A stretch of DNA of 64,000 nucleotides, taken from positions 1-64,000 of the forward strand of contig JBBEBP010000005.1 of the NCBI GenBank assembly GCA_040882255.1. The letters are read 5' to 3'. How positions within the stretch are numbered: the stretch's first letter is position 1; every line of letters starts with the position of its first letter. The notes beneath the pieces are model-generated. The model had not been told where the DNA came from, did not search any database, and saw only the letters and a list, made by a program, of their open reading frames with translations. Positions 7,692-13,654 of the stretch are shown here, piece after piece. This DNA is from PWQG01 sp040882255 (GTDB taxonomy: Bacteria > Pseudomonadota > Gammaproteobacteria > Pseudomonadales > Pseudohongiellaceae). The translations under genes were made by a program, and so were the position numbers.

Positions 7692-7718
7692 GCCGCCGAA
7701 GGTAGCCGCTCTCTCATT

Positions 7719-7803
7719 GTTTACTTGGCGATCTTGGCGGTCTCGGCGAGAGCAATAAAACAAGAGAACCAGACTCTCGCAGAGATCGCGGAGGGCGCCA
7801 AGG
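7719..7803. repeat. Composite palindromic boundary repeat
   Basis: A right arm (TTACTTGGCGATCTTGGCGG..GAGAGC), a spacer CAATAAAACAAGAGAACCAG and a left arm (ACTCTCGCAGAGATCGCGG...GCCAAGG). The spacer is nearly the same as that at 9480-9498. It closes the GxxExxY unit. Confidence 0.8.
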
Positions 7804-7871
7804 GGGGGCATAGAGGATTGTCGTCAATCGACTTGATTTCCTGGCGATCCATTTGCTGACCTTCTCAAGGG

Positions 7872-7904
7872 TTTCTCTGCGAGCTCTGCGATCTCCGCGA
7901 GAGC
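7872..7904. repeat. Right-arm boundary repeat
   Basis: TTTCTCTGCGAGCTCTGCGA followed by TCTCCGCGAGAGC, inverted relative to the left arm at 7772-7803 and 68 bp away. The sequence between the arms shows no gene and may be the footprint of a deleted unit. The 7692-7998 gap otherwise contains only the yefM promoter. Confidence 0.75.
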
Positions 7905-7937
7905 AAAAGCGTCATGCCACCACAAAACACGCTCGTC

Positions 7938-7965
7938 TTGACGTACGTACCTAATAACGTACTAT
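7938..7965 (+). promoter_or_regulatory. Predicted promoter and operator of yefM-yoeB
   Basis: TTGACG (7938-7943) and TACTAT (7960-7965) are 16 bp apart. Between and over them lie repeated GTAC palindromes (ACGTACGTAC and ACGTAC), a plausible autoregulatory operator for the YefM antitoxin encoded 34 bp downstream. Confidence 0.5.
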
Positions 7966-7998
7966 CGGCAGAGTAGCCAACCATGCGAGAGGTGCGTC

Positions 7999-8241
7999 AT
8001 GACAGGAATTACTGCTACCGAGGCCCGCAGCAACCTGTATCGGCTGATTGATGAAACCGCCGAATCCCATCAGCCCATCGTCATCATGGGTAAACGGAAC
8101 AAAGCGGTTCTGGTTTCCGAGGAAGACTGGTCTGCCATTCAGGAAACTCTTTACCTGCTATCTGTACCAGGTATGCGCGAATCTATTCGTGAGGGGATGG
8201 ATACCCCGGTGGACGACTGCGATGAGGAGTTGAGCTGGTGA
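7999..8241 (+). CDS. yefM: YefM/Phd-family antitoxin
   Basis: An 80-residue protein starting MTGITATEARSNLYRLIDE, followed by HQPIVIMGKRNKAVLVSEEDW and a C-terminal acidic toxin-binding tail (DTPVDDCDEELSW). This is the classic Phd/YefM pattern: an N-terminal DNA-binding dimer and an unstructured tail. The stop overlaps the toxin GTG by four bases. Confidence 0.9.
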   Translation: MTGITATEARSNLYRLIDETAESHQPIVIMGKRNKAVLVSEEDWSAIQETLYLLSVPGMRESIREGMDTPVDDCDEELSW

Positions 8242-8501
8242 CATGGAAGCTGGTTTACACCAGGCAGGCGCGGAAAGATGCAAGGAAGCTGGCTTCCAGT
8301 GGTCTGAAACCACAAGCTCAGGAGTTGCTGGTGCTGATTGCCGAAGATCCTTACCAGAAACCGCCTCCGTTTGAGAAGCTCATTGGTGATCTTGCCGGGA
8401 CTTATTCACGCCGCATCAACATTCAGCATCGCCTGGTATACCAGGTGCTTGACGACGAGCGGGTGGTTAAAATCCTGCGGCTTTGGAGTCACTACGGATA
8501 G
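8238..8501 (+). CDS. yoeB: YoeB/Txe-family mRNA interferase toxin
   Basis: An 87-residue protein from a GTG at 8238 that overlaps the yefM stop. It reads LVYTRQARKDARKLASSGLK...NPxxKPPPFEKLIGDL-like (here DPYQKPPPFEKL), then YSRRINIQHRLVYQV and a C-terminal RLWSHYG. The paired His-Tyr at the end and the Arg in the RRI strand are the catalytic-type residues of YoeB. It probably cleaves ribosome-bound mRNA. Confidence 0.9.
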   Translation: MTWKLVYTRQARKDARKLASSGLKPQAQELLVLIAEDPYQKPPPFEKLIGDLAGTYSRRINIQHRLVYQVLDDERVVKILRLWSHYG

Positions 8502-8567
8502 CAGGATGAGCGCCGGAGTTGCAAATCACCAGTAAACCGAACACTTGACCACATTGAAGTCGGCATC

Positions 8568-8772
8568 ATGCCTCGGGATCAGTTCCAGAAACGCGTGCTG
8601 GACATTGCGGCCGGCAACAGCACGCCGCGCCAGCTCGAACATCAGTCGAACGCTGAAGACCTTCGAAAGCCACGGCATCGTGGAAATGCGCAAGGGCGAG
8701 GGGAATACCCGCTACCCGGTGGCATTGTTCCGGCGGGTGAGCATCACCATCGACTTTGACGCAGTCTCGTGA
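8568..8772 (+). pseudogene. HTH antitoxin (TumA/HVO_A0114-like) relic with an internal deletion
   Basis: The N-terminal part reads MPRDQFQKRVLDIAAGN in one frame. The C-terminal HTH part reads ASSNISRTLKTFESHGIVEM and ends TIDFDAVS in another frame. An intact protein of this type has about 35-40 more residues between them, so an internal deletion with frameshift is inferred. No toxin partner is left. The 8502-8567 stretch shares GCGCCGGAG..AATCACC with 6491-6512. A 33-bp piece of this gene recurs at 9540. Confidence 0.65.
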
Positions 8773-8810
8773 AGACAGTGTACTGTTACGATCTTGCTCG
8801 GCATTCAAGG

Positions 8811-8829
8811 TGCGCATAAACTATGCGCA
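8811..8829. promoter_or_regulatory. Inverted repeat, probable CcdAB operator
   Basis: TGCGCATA-AAC-TATGCGCA is a perfect 8-bp inverted repeat with a 3-bp spacer, 24 bp upstream of the ccdA ATG. Antitoxins of this class repress their own operon through such palindromes. Confidence 0.6.
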
Positions 8830-8852
8830 TTATGTAAGTAAAGGCCATTATC

Positions 8853-9098
8853 ATGATTGATTTTTACAACGCCAAAGCACCGAAGAAACCGACCAATGTC
8901 AGTATAAACAGTGACTTGCTGAGCCAGGCGAGAAACCTGAAGATCAATCTGTCAGCCACACTTGAACAGGCACTGACGGAACAGTTGCGTGAACAACGGC
9001 GAGCTCTATGGCGCCAGGAAAACGCCTCGGCTATTCAGGCCTATAATGAGCATGTGGAAGAGCATGGCACATTCAGCGACAGTGTCAGGAAATTTTGA
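8853..9098 (+). CDS. ccdA: CcdA-family antitoxin
   Basis: An 81-residue protein: a ribbon-helix-helix N-terminus (KKPTNVSINSDLLSQARNLKINLSATLEQAL) and a C-terminal toxin-binding tail (WRQENASAIQAYNEHVEEHGTFSD) that closely follows the CcdA pattern. It overlaps the ccdB ATG by one base. The palindrome upstream is the probable autoregulatory operator. Confidence 0.9.
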   Translation: MIDFYNAKAPKKPTNVSINSDLLSQARNLKINLSATLEQALTEQLREQRRALWRQENASAIQAYNEHVEEHGTFSDSVRKF

Positions 9099-9415
9099 TG
9101 GCCCAGTTCGCCGCTTATCAAAATCCGAATCCGGCTAGCCGCGAGCAGTTCCCCTGGTTACTGGATATTCAAAGCAATCTGCTCGATGACCTGCGCACTA
9201 CCATTGTGATACCACTGAGTCCTTCCGGGTCAGTGTCCCGCATTACCATTTCAAGGCTGAATCCCGTATTGGATATAGGGGGCGATAGTTTCACGGCAAT
9301 GGTGCAGGATATGGCCGGGGTGGATCGCAGCCAGCTTGGCCGGGAGCTTTGCGATCTTTCCCATTACAGAGTTGAAATTATCGCTGCTGTCGATTTCGTG
9401 CTCTCCGGCATATAA
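9098..9415 (+). CDS. ccdB: CcdB-family gyrase-poison toxin
   Basis: A 105-residue protein starting MAQFAAYQNPNP, with PWLLDIQSNLLDDLRTTIVIPL and RLNPVLDIGG blocks and an L-C-D-L-S-HYRVEIIAAVDFVLSGI end, matching CcdB in length and layout. CcdB traps GyrA on DNA. The plasmid protein ends WGI and needs that Trp; this one ends SGI, as I recall for other chromosomal homologues, so gyrase poisoning is plausible but not assured. The ATG at 9098 is preferred over an upstream TTG. Confidence 0.88.
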   Translation: MAQFAAYQNPNPASREQFPWLLDIQSNLLDDLRTTIVIPLSPSGSVSRITISRLNPVLDIGGDSFTAMVQDMAGVDRSQLGRELCDLSHYRVEIIAAVDFVLSGI

Positions 9416-9445
9416 CAGAGTGGGTATGTGCTGATTTTCTCATTG

Positions 9446-9529
9446 GTTTCTCTGCGAGCTTGGCGGTCTTGGCGAGAGCAACAAAACAAGAGATTCATAC
9501 TCTCGCGGAGATCGCGGAGATCGCCAAGG
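9446..9529. repeat. Composite palindromic boundary repeat
   Basis: A right arm (TTTCTCTGCGAGCTTGGCGG..GAGAGC), a spacer CAACAAAACAAGAGATTCAT and a left arm (ACTCTCGCGGAGATCGCGG...GCCAAGG). The spacer nearly matches that of the 7719-7803 copy. Confidence 0.8.
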
Positions 9530-9539
9530 CGGGCATTAA

Positions 9540-9572
9540 GGGAATACCCGCTATCCGGTGGCATTGTTCCGG
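9540..9572 (+). pseudogene. 33-bp fragment of the HTH antitoxin gene
   Basis: It matches 8701-8733 with one difference (GGGAATACCCGCTAtCCGG versus c). It follows a left repeat arm directly and has no flanking gene context, so it is a second, shorter relic of the antitoxin gene at 8568-8772. Confidence 0.7.
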
Positions 9573-9743
9573 TTCTGCCAATATCCCGGCTCCCTGGAGT
9601 GATGAGCTACGGCAACCACAACCGTTTCGCTGACCAACTCAATGATGACTATGTCATAGGGAAACCGATCCAGAATCAGCTGCCTCGTACCATGCCGCTG
9701 CCTCTATCGCTTCCTGTGAGGCTTCTTCCAGTATCCTTACCAT
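9573..9743 (-). pseudogene. ParE-family toxin with an internal deletion
   Basis: Downstream of the minus-strand antitoxin gene, an ATG at 9743 reads MVRILEEASQEAIEAAAWYE and hits a stop shortly after. In another frame the sequence continues LDRFPYDIVIIELVSETVVV and ends AHHSREPGYWQN, the typical end of a ParE toxin. The middle of the gene is missing and the frame is broken. The cognate antitoxin gene is intact. Confidence 0.7.
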
Positions 9744-9753
9744 TCTTACTTTT

Positions 9754-9990
9754 CTACCGGTTCAGCCTCGCCTTCATTTTCTGGCGGAATTCCTCGCGAC
9801 TCAGCAGCCTGGCGTCGCCTTCCCGGATGCGGGATATGCGCCGCACAAGTTCATCATTCCACGCCTGCCTGGCGTCATCGTCGCGCGGGCCATCCAGACT
9901 CATGATCAGTTCGCGGGCGAGCTCTGCCCGCTCCGGTTCGGAGAGAGCCGAAATCTGTGGGCGCAGGAGATCTAACGCTTCAGTACTCAT
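9754..9990 (-). CDS. Addiction-module antitoxin, toxin partner broken
   Basis: A 78-residue protein of the addiction-module component family (LSEPERAELARELIMSLDG, then a DARQAWNDELVRRISRI helix and LLSREEFRQKM). It resembles the antitoxin at 5607 in layout and lies on the opposite strand to most of the island. The toxin gene that should follow is a deletion relic, so this antitoxin is now an orphan. Confidence 0.8.
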   Translation of the reverse strand: MSTEALDLLRPQISALSEPERAELARELIMSLDGPRDDDARQAWNDELVRRISRIREGDARLLSREEFRQKMKARLNR

Positions 9991-10098
9991 TGTCGAAAAC
10001 CTGTGGAAAAGCGTGGCAGACCGTTGCGCGGCCTGTGGTTCAATGATAGTCGGAGTGAGCGAAAGCGTCCAGTGGAAGGAACCGCAACGACAAGAAGG

Positions 10099-10127
10099 AA
10101 GGCGATCCTGGCGGTCTTGGCGAGATC
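10099..10127. repeat. Right-arm boundary repeat
   Basis: GGCGATCCTGGCGGTCTTGG-CGAGA is a single right arm between the minus-strand antitoxin and the next yefM-yoeB pair. No left arm adjoins it. Confidence 0.65.
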
Positions 10128-10146
10128 ACCGAACACCACTATACTT

Positions 10147-10163
10147 GTACGGCATTTCCGTAC
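10147..10163. promoter_or_regulatory. Inverted repeat, probable YefM operator
   Basis: GTACGG-CATTT-CCGTAC is a perfect 6-bp inverted repeat 18 bp upstream of the antitoxin ATG. It is a good candidate for autoregulation of the second yefM-yoeB operon. Confidence 0.55.
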
Positions 10164-10180
10164 GTCTTATGGTGCAAATA

Positions 10181-10453
10181 ATGGAAACGACAAGCGTCAA
10201 CAAGTTCAGGAACAACCTGAAAAAATTCGTGGAAGAGAGCCTGGACAGGCACGAACCACTCAGGGTCACCCGGCGTTCCGGGCGGGACTTTGTGGTGATG
10301 AGTGCGGAAGACTGGGAGCGCGAGCAGGAAACTCTCTACATCCTGCAGAACAGCAGCCTGATGCACCAATTGGCGGAATCCGCTATAACCCACAGTGAGC
10401 GTAAAGGATACACGCCGACAGAAGATCAGATGGATGAGATTACTGGTATTTGA
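10181..10453 (+). CDS. yefM: YefM-family antitoxin (second copy)
   Basis: A 90-residue protein starting METTSVNKFRNNLKKFVEE, with LRVTRRSGRDFVVMSAEDWEREQETLYIL and a C-terminal toxin-binding tail (GYTPTEDQMDEI). It matches the YefM family very well. ATG 10181 is chosen; an ATG at 10169 is the alternative. It overlaps the toxin gene by 20 bp. It is a different subtype from the yefM at 7999, so the two pairs are probably independently acquired. Confidence 0.9.
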   Translation: METTSVNKFRNNLKKFVEESLDRHEPLRVTRRSGRDFVVMSAEDWEREQETLYILQNSSLMHQLAESAITHSERKGYTPTEDQMDEITGI

Positions 10454-10706
10454 AGGCCGGACCCGGGAGGCGTACGAGCTGATGCGCCAGCGGGACAAGA
10501 AGCTCCACAATGCAGCACGCAAGGTCATCAGAGAGCTCATTCGCTGCGATGATCCGGCCGCGGGAACCGGCAAACCCGAGCCGTTGAAGTATAACCTCAG
10601 CGGATTCTGGTCCAGGCGTATCTCCAGAAAGGACCGGGTCGTGTACAAATTTGATGATTCGGCAATCTATATTTTCGCGCTGGGTGGGCACTATGAAGAT
10701 CTCTGA
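10434..10706 (+). CDS. yoeB: YoeB/Txe-family toxin (second copy)
   Basis: A 90-residue protein starting MRLLVFEGRTREAYELMRQRD, with a GTGKPEPLKYNLSGFWSRRI strand and a C-terminal DRVVYKFDDSAIYIFALGGHY ending. The catalytic-type Arg and terminal His-Tyr are present. ATG 10434 gives the family start; an upstream GTG would add unrelated residues. It probably cleaves mRNA on the ribosome. Confidence 0.9.
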   Translation: MRLLVFEGRTREAYELMRQRDKKLHNAARKVIRELIRCDDPAAGTGKPEPLKYNLSGFWSRRISRKDRVVYKFDDSAIYIFALGGHYEDL

Positions 10707-10723
10707 CGACAAAGAGCAGGGCC

Positions 10724-10771
10724 GGTTGGGTCGAAGAGATCCCCGGTGTGAACTGCCAGGAAGGCTATGAG
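10724..10771 (+). pseudogene. hicB relic with an internal deletion
   Basis: Bases 10724-10760 match 6815-6851 of hicB with one difference, and 10760-10771 continue at hicB position 6944. About 90 bp of the gene between these points is missing, and the start and end are gone. It lies directly after yoeB and before a left repeat arm. Confidence 0.75.
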
Positions 10772-10803
10772 AGGCGAAGCAGGACTTGATGGAGCAAGTC
10801 TTA

Positions 10804-10930
10804 TACTCTCGCGAAGATCGCGGAGATCGCCAAGGCGGGCATACTGTGACGAGAATGAGTTTTGGATACAGGTCGTTATGCCCGATCGTCTCCTTGGTTT
10901 CTCTGCGTGCTCCGCGATCTCCGCGAGACC
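10804..10930. repeat. Inverted repeat arms enclosing a GxxExxY relic
   Basis: A left arm (10804-10835) and a right arm (10896-10930) enclose about 60 bp. Bases 10843-10886 resemble the start of the GxxExxY gene at 7301: one frame reads DENEFWIQVV where the intact gene has EDEIGTQVV, with one base lost. This looks like a GxxExxY unit collapsed by deletion. Confidence 0.65.
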
Positions 10931-11027
10931 AAAGAGCACGCCAGGAACCGGTCATCAGGGCAGAATTGACGGAAGTTACCGACAGAACCATAATGGAACC
11001 GTTATGAAACCATTGTGAGGTGTAGCT

Positions 11028-11282
11028 ATGGCTACTGTGACCTTCAAGAATATTCCGGACGACCTGTACGAGCAGCTGAAAAAGGCGGCCAATGCGCACC
11101 ACAGAAGCGTAAACAGCGAGCTGATCTATTGTCTGGAGCAAACATTCAGGCCAACTCCTGTCTCCGCCGATGAGCTGGCCGCGAAAGCATCGGCACTGCG
11201 GAGCCGGGTAGCCGCCGGGCGACTGGATATCGACGACATCAATGCAGCCAGGAATGAGGGCAGAGAGACAATTGGCGGATAA
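11028..11282 (+). CDS. FitA/Arc-like ribbon-helix-helix antitoxin
   Basis: An 84-residue protein starting MATVTFKNIPDDLYEQLKKAANAHHRSVNSELIYCLEQ, the usual FitA/VapB-type ribbon-helix-helix domain, followed by an Ala/Arg-rich linker and a short tail (DIDDINAARNEGRE). It would normally pair with the PIN toxin that follows, but that gene is truncated. GAGGTG lies 5-10 nt before the ATG. Confidence 0.8.
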   Translation: MATVTFKNIPDDLYEQLKKAANAHHRSVNSELIYCLEQTFRPTPVSADELAAKASALRSRVAAGRLDIDDINAARNEGRETIGG

Positions 11283-11472
11283 TGAGTATGCCGTCAGCGC
11301 AATGGACGTCCTGACGCTGGCCAGCGAGACCGGGTGCTCTGCTTATGACTGTGAATTCATATCACTGGCAAAGTCGCTGGACTTGAAACTGGTCACTGGT
11401 GATCGAAAACTGGTCAGATCGTTCCCCGAAATCGCAGTAACGCCCGGGGAGTACCTGCGGACAGAGCCCTGA
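11281..11472 (+). pseudogene. VapC (PIN-domain) toxin lacking its N-terminal half
   Basis: The frame reads EYAVSAMDVLTLASETGCSA, then YDCEFISLAKSLDLKLVTGD and ends FPEIAVTPGEYL, which is the second half of a PIN-domain toxin with the conserved SAYDCEF and VTGD motifs. The first ~80 residues, including the first catalytic Asp, are absent, and it begins directly at the antitoxin stop. It is therefore inactive by design of the deletion. The antitoxin survives. Confidence 0.75.
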
Positions 11473-11597
11473 GTCTCGCGGAGATCGCGGAGAGCGCCAA
11501 GGTGGGCATGTGGTAACGGAGAGTCGGACCGGGACGCAGTCCTTATGGGCGACCTTCGCATGGGTTTCTCTGCGATCCTGGCGATCTCCGCGAGACC
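11472..11597. repeat. Inverted repeat arms enclosing a GxxExxY relic
   Basis: A left arm (11472-11502) and a right arm (11564-11597) enclose 61 bp. From the GTG at 11509 the codons read VTE..GTQ in register with the GxxExxY start at 7308 (VTEDEIGTQ), then diverge. It is the last boundary before the cyclase gene and closes the island. Confidence 0.7.
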
Positions 11598-11644
11598 AAC
11601 AAACACAGATTCACTTGCCAACAAACTTCCAGGATGACCCGCCT

Positions 11645-13654
11645 TCAGTCCTGCCGCCCGCCCGACACCACCTTCAGCGCCGGTCCCTCGCCGTCCGTCC
11701 CGGTCTTCTGGCTCTCCGGCACGGCTGGTGAGAACAGGGTGTGCGGCACCTTCAGACCACTGAGCAGGTAACGCCCCTGCGACTGCAGATGATCCTCGCC
11801 CAGTTCGGCGGCGGCGCCCTCGCCCACCAGCACCGGCAGGGCCAGTTCGGCGGTCATTTCCTGGATGCGCAGCGCGATGGTCACGGTGTCGCCCAGCAGG
11901 GTGTGGGTACGGCGTTGGGCCGGGCCGATGGAGCCCATCAGGGCCGGGCCCTGTTCGATGCCGATGCCCAGGTCCAGTGGCTCCAGGCCGGCCGGTGCGT
12001 GGGCTGGCAGCATGTCGCGATGGATGGCCACCTGCAGGGCCTCGGCCGCTTTCAGTGCCTGTTGGGCGCCACGCGGATCACCGGTGAACACGGCCAGCAG
12101 ACCGTCGCCCTTGAACTCGTGGACCCGGCCCTCATAGCGCTCGATCAGGTCCGTGGCCAGCGTGAAGAAATAATGCAGCAGCGCGGCGGATTCTTCCGGC
12201 GGGCGCGCTTCGGTGTAGGCGGAGAAGTTGCGCAGGTCAGCGCTGAGCAGCGTCACGTTCAGGCGGCGCGCATGGATCTCGGAACTGGGTGCCGTATAGG
12301 CAATCTCACGCGCCACATCGGCCGGCAGATAGCTGTTCAGGTTGCCGTAGACCCGGTCATGCTCCAGGCGCACCCGGCTGTGTTCCAGAATGGCCAGCAG
12401 CGAGGCCGCCATGGAGCCGAACACGGCCGGCGCCAGCCAGCCCAGCCACAGGTTCATGCCGATGAGTAACTGCATGTGCAGTGACACAGCCGCCAGCGGC
12501 AACACCACGGCGGCGGCCGGCAGCCCATACAGGGCAAGGCGTTCGCGGAAACTGGCCAGTACCAGCAACAGGCCGGCCGCCGCCAGGCTGAACAAGGTCA
12601 TCAGCAGGCCGGCACCCTGCGGCACATACGGTACGTTGTTATCCAGCAAACTGCCGATCAGCCGGGCCTGCAGTTCCACGCCGGGTGCGGCGCCGCTGTA
12701 TGGCGTCGGTACGATGTCGCCCAGGCCGAAGGCGGTGGCGCCCACCAGCGCCCAGGTATTGTCCAGCATGGCCGGATCGAAATCACCGTTCAGCACATCG
12801 ATGGCGGAAATGCCCCGGTAGCTGTCCGGATGACGCTCGTAGGAGACGCGCAGGTTGCCTTGCTCGTCCAGCGGCACGCGCAGGCCGGGATAGGCGGGCA
12901 GGGTCAGGAACTGTGCCGGCTCGAGCAGACCGTCGCCGGGCTGCAAGGTGGCGGTCCAGCCAGTACGGCCGGATGCGTCCGTGGCGGTGGCGGTAAGCAG
13001 TGCGCTGAGGGCCAGCGCCGGGTAGGCATCGCCGTTTATACAAAGCAGCGCGGGCACCTGGCGCACGCCGCCGTCGCTGGCCACCAGCGGGGTGATGTGT
13101 CCCTTGGGAACAGAGGCGAGCCCGCCGTGGTTGGCCACGTAGTTCGGGGTGGCGGTCAGATTGCTGCAGTTCACGCCGCCCACCGGGTGGGTCAGAGTAC
13201 CGGCCTGCAGGGTCTGCTGCGCGCCCAGCACCGGCGTCTGCGCCAGAACGGCATTGCCACTCTGCAGGGCGGCAGCAAAGGCCGCATCGCCCTCACGGGT
13301 TTCCGGGAATACGATATCGTAGAGCTGTTGCTGGGCGCCGGCCTCGCGCAGGGCCGTGGACAGCTCGGCCAGGGTTTCGCGGGACCAGGGCCAGGGACCG
13401 ATTTCAGCGATGCTCTTCTCGTCGATGGCGATGACCGTGACGCGTTGCTCCGCTTCCCGCTCCGACGCCAGCAGCCAGGCCTGGTTGCCGACCCGCTCCT
13501 CGGCGATGCGCGCCGCGTCACCGAACAGGGTCAGCACCGCCAGCGTGACCACGGCGGCCACCGCCAGCACCAGTACACGGGCCAGCCCCGGCGACAGACG
13601 CAGGGTCAGAGCCATGGGCCCAGGCAGGCGGGAAGCGGTACGGCGGAAAATCAT
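11645..13654 (-). CDS. CHASE2-domain class III adenylate/guanylate cyclase
   Basis: A 669-residue membrane protein. After one N-terminal membrane segment comes a CHASE2 periplasmic sensor (VIAIDEKSIAEIGPWPWSR near the start), then three membrane segments (about 350-430) and a C-terminal class III catalytic domain. Both metal Asp residues are visible (LSADLRNF and FKGDGLLAVF), as is the adenine-type Lys in FKGDG. The transition-state Asn position (GDTVN in typical enzymes) is Thr here (GDTVTIALR), while the Arg is kept, so activity may be reduced. The ATG at 13654 overlaps the fecR stop by four bases, indicating translational coupling. It probably makes cAMP in response to an envelope signal. 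Confidence 0.88.
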   Translation of the reverse strand: MIFRRTASRLPGPMALTLRLSPGLARVLVLAVAAVVTLAVLTLFGDAARIAEERVGNQAWLLASEREAEQRVTVIAIDEKSIAEIGPWPWSRETLAELSTALREAGAQQQLYDIVFPETREGDAAFAAALQSGNAVLAQTPVLGAQQTLQAGTLTHPVGGVNCSNLTATPNYVANHGGLASVPKGHITPLVASDGGVRQVPALLCINGDAYPALALSALLTATATDASGRTGWTATLQPGDGLLEPAQFLTLPAYPGLRVPLDEQGNLRVSYERHPDSYRGISAIDVLNGDFDPAMLDNTWALVGATAFGLGDIVPTPYSGAAPGVELQARLIGSLLDNNVPYVPQGAGLLMTLFSLAAAGLLLVLASFRERLALYGLPAAAVVLPLAAVSLHMQLLIGMNLWLGWLAPAVFGSMAASLLAILEHSRVRLEHDRVYGNLNSYLPADVAREIAYTAPSSEIHARRLNVTLLSADLRNFSAYTEARPPEESAALLHYFFTLATDLIERYEGRVHEFKGDGLLAVFTGDPRGAQQALKAAEALQVAIHRDMLPAHAPAGLEPLDLGIGIEQGPALMGSIGPAQRRTHTLLGDTVTIALRIQEMTAELALPVLVGEGAAAELGEDHLQSQGRYLLSGLKVPHTLFSPAVPESQKTGTDGEGPALKVVSGGRQD

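Noticed and set aside
9428..10180. Upstream part of a 341-codon frame ending in the second yefM gene
   Set aside because: It runs through repeat arms and antisense of another antitoxin; only the part from 10181 matches a protein family.
4726..11597. CRISPR array, suggested by many ~30-bp repeats
   Set aside because: Spacing is irregular (tens to hundreds of bp), copies vary in sequence and occur in both orientations, genes lie between them, and no cas gene is present.
4600..11650. Prophage or conjugative element
   Set aside because: No integrase, phage structural, relaxase or mating genes are present, and no tRNA or attachment repeat was seen.
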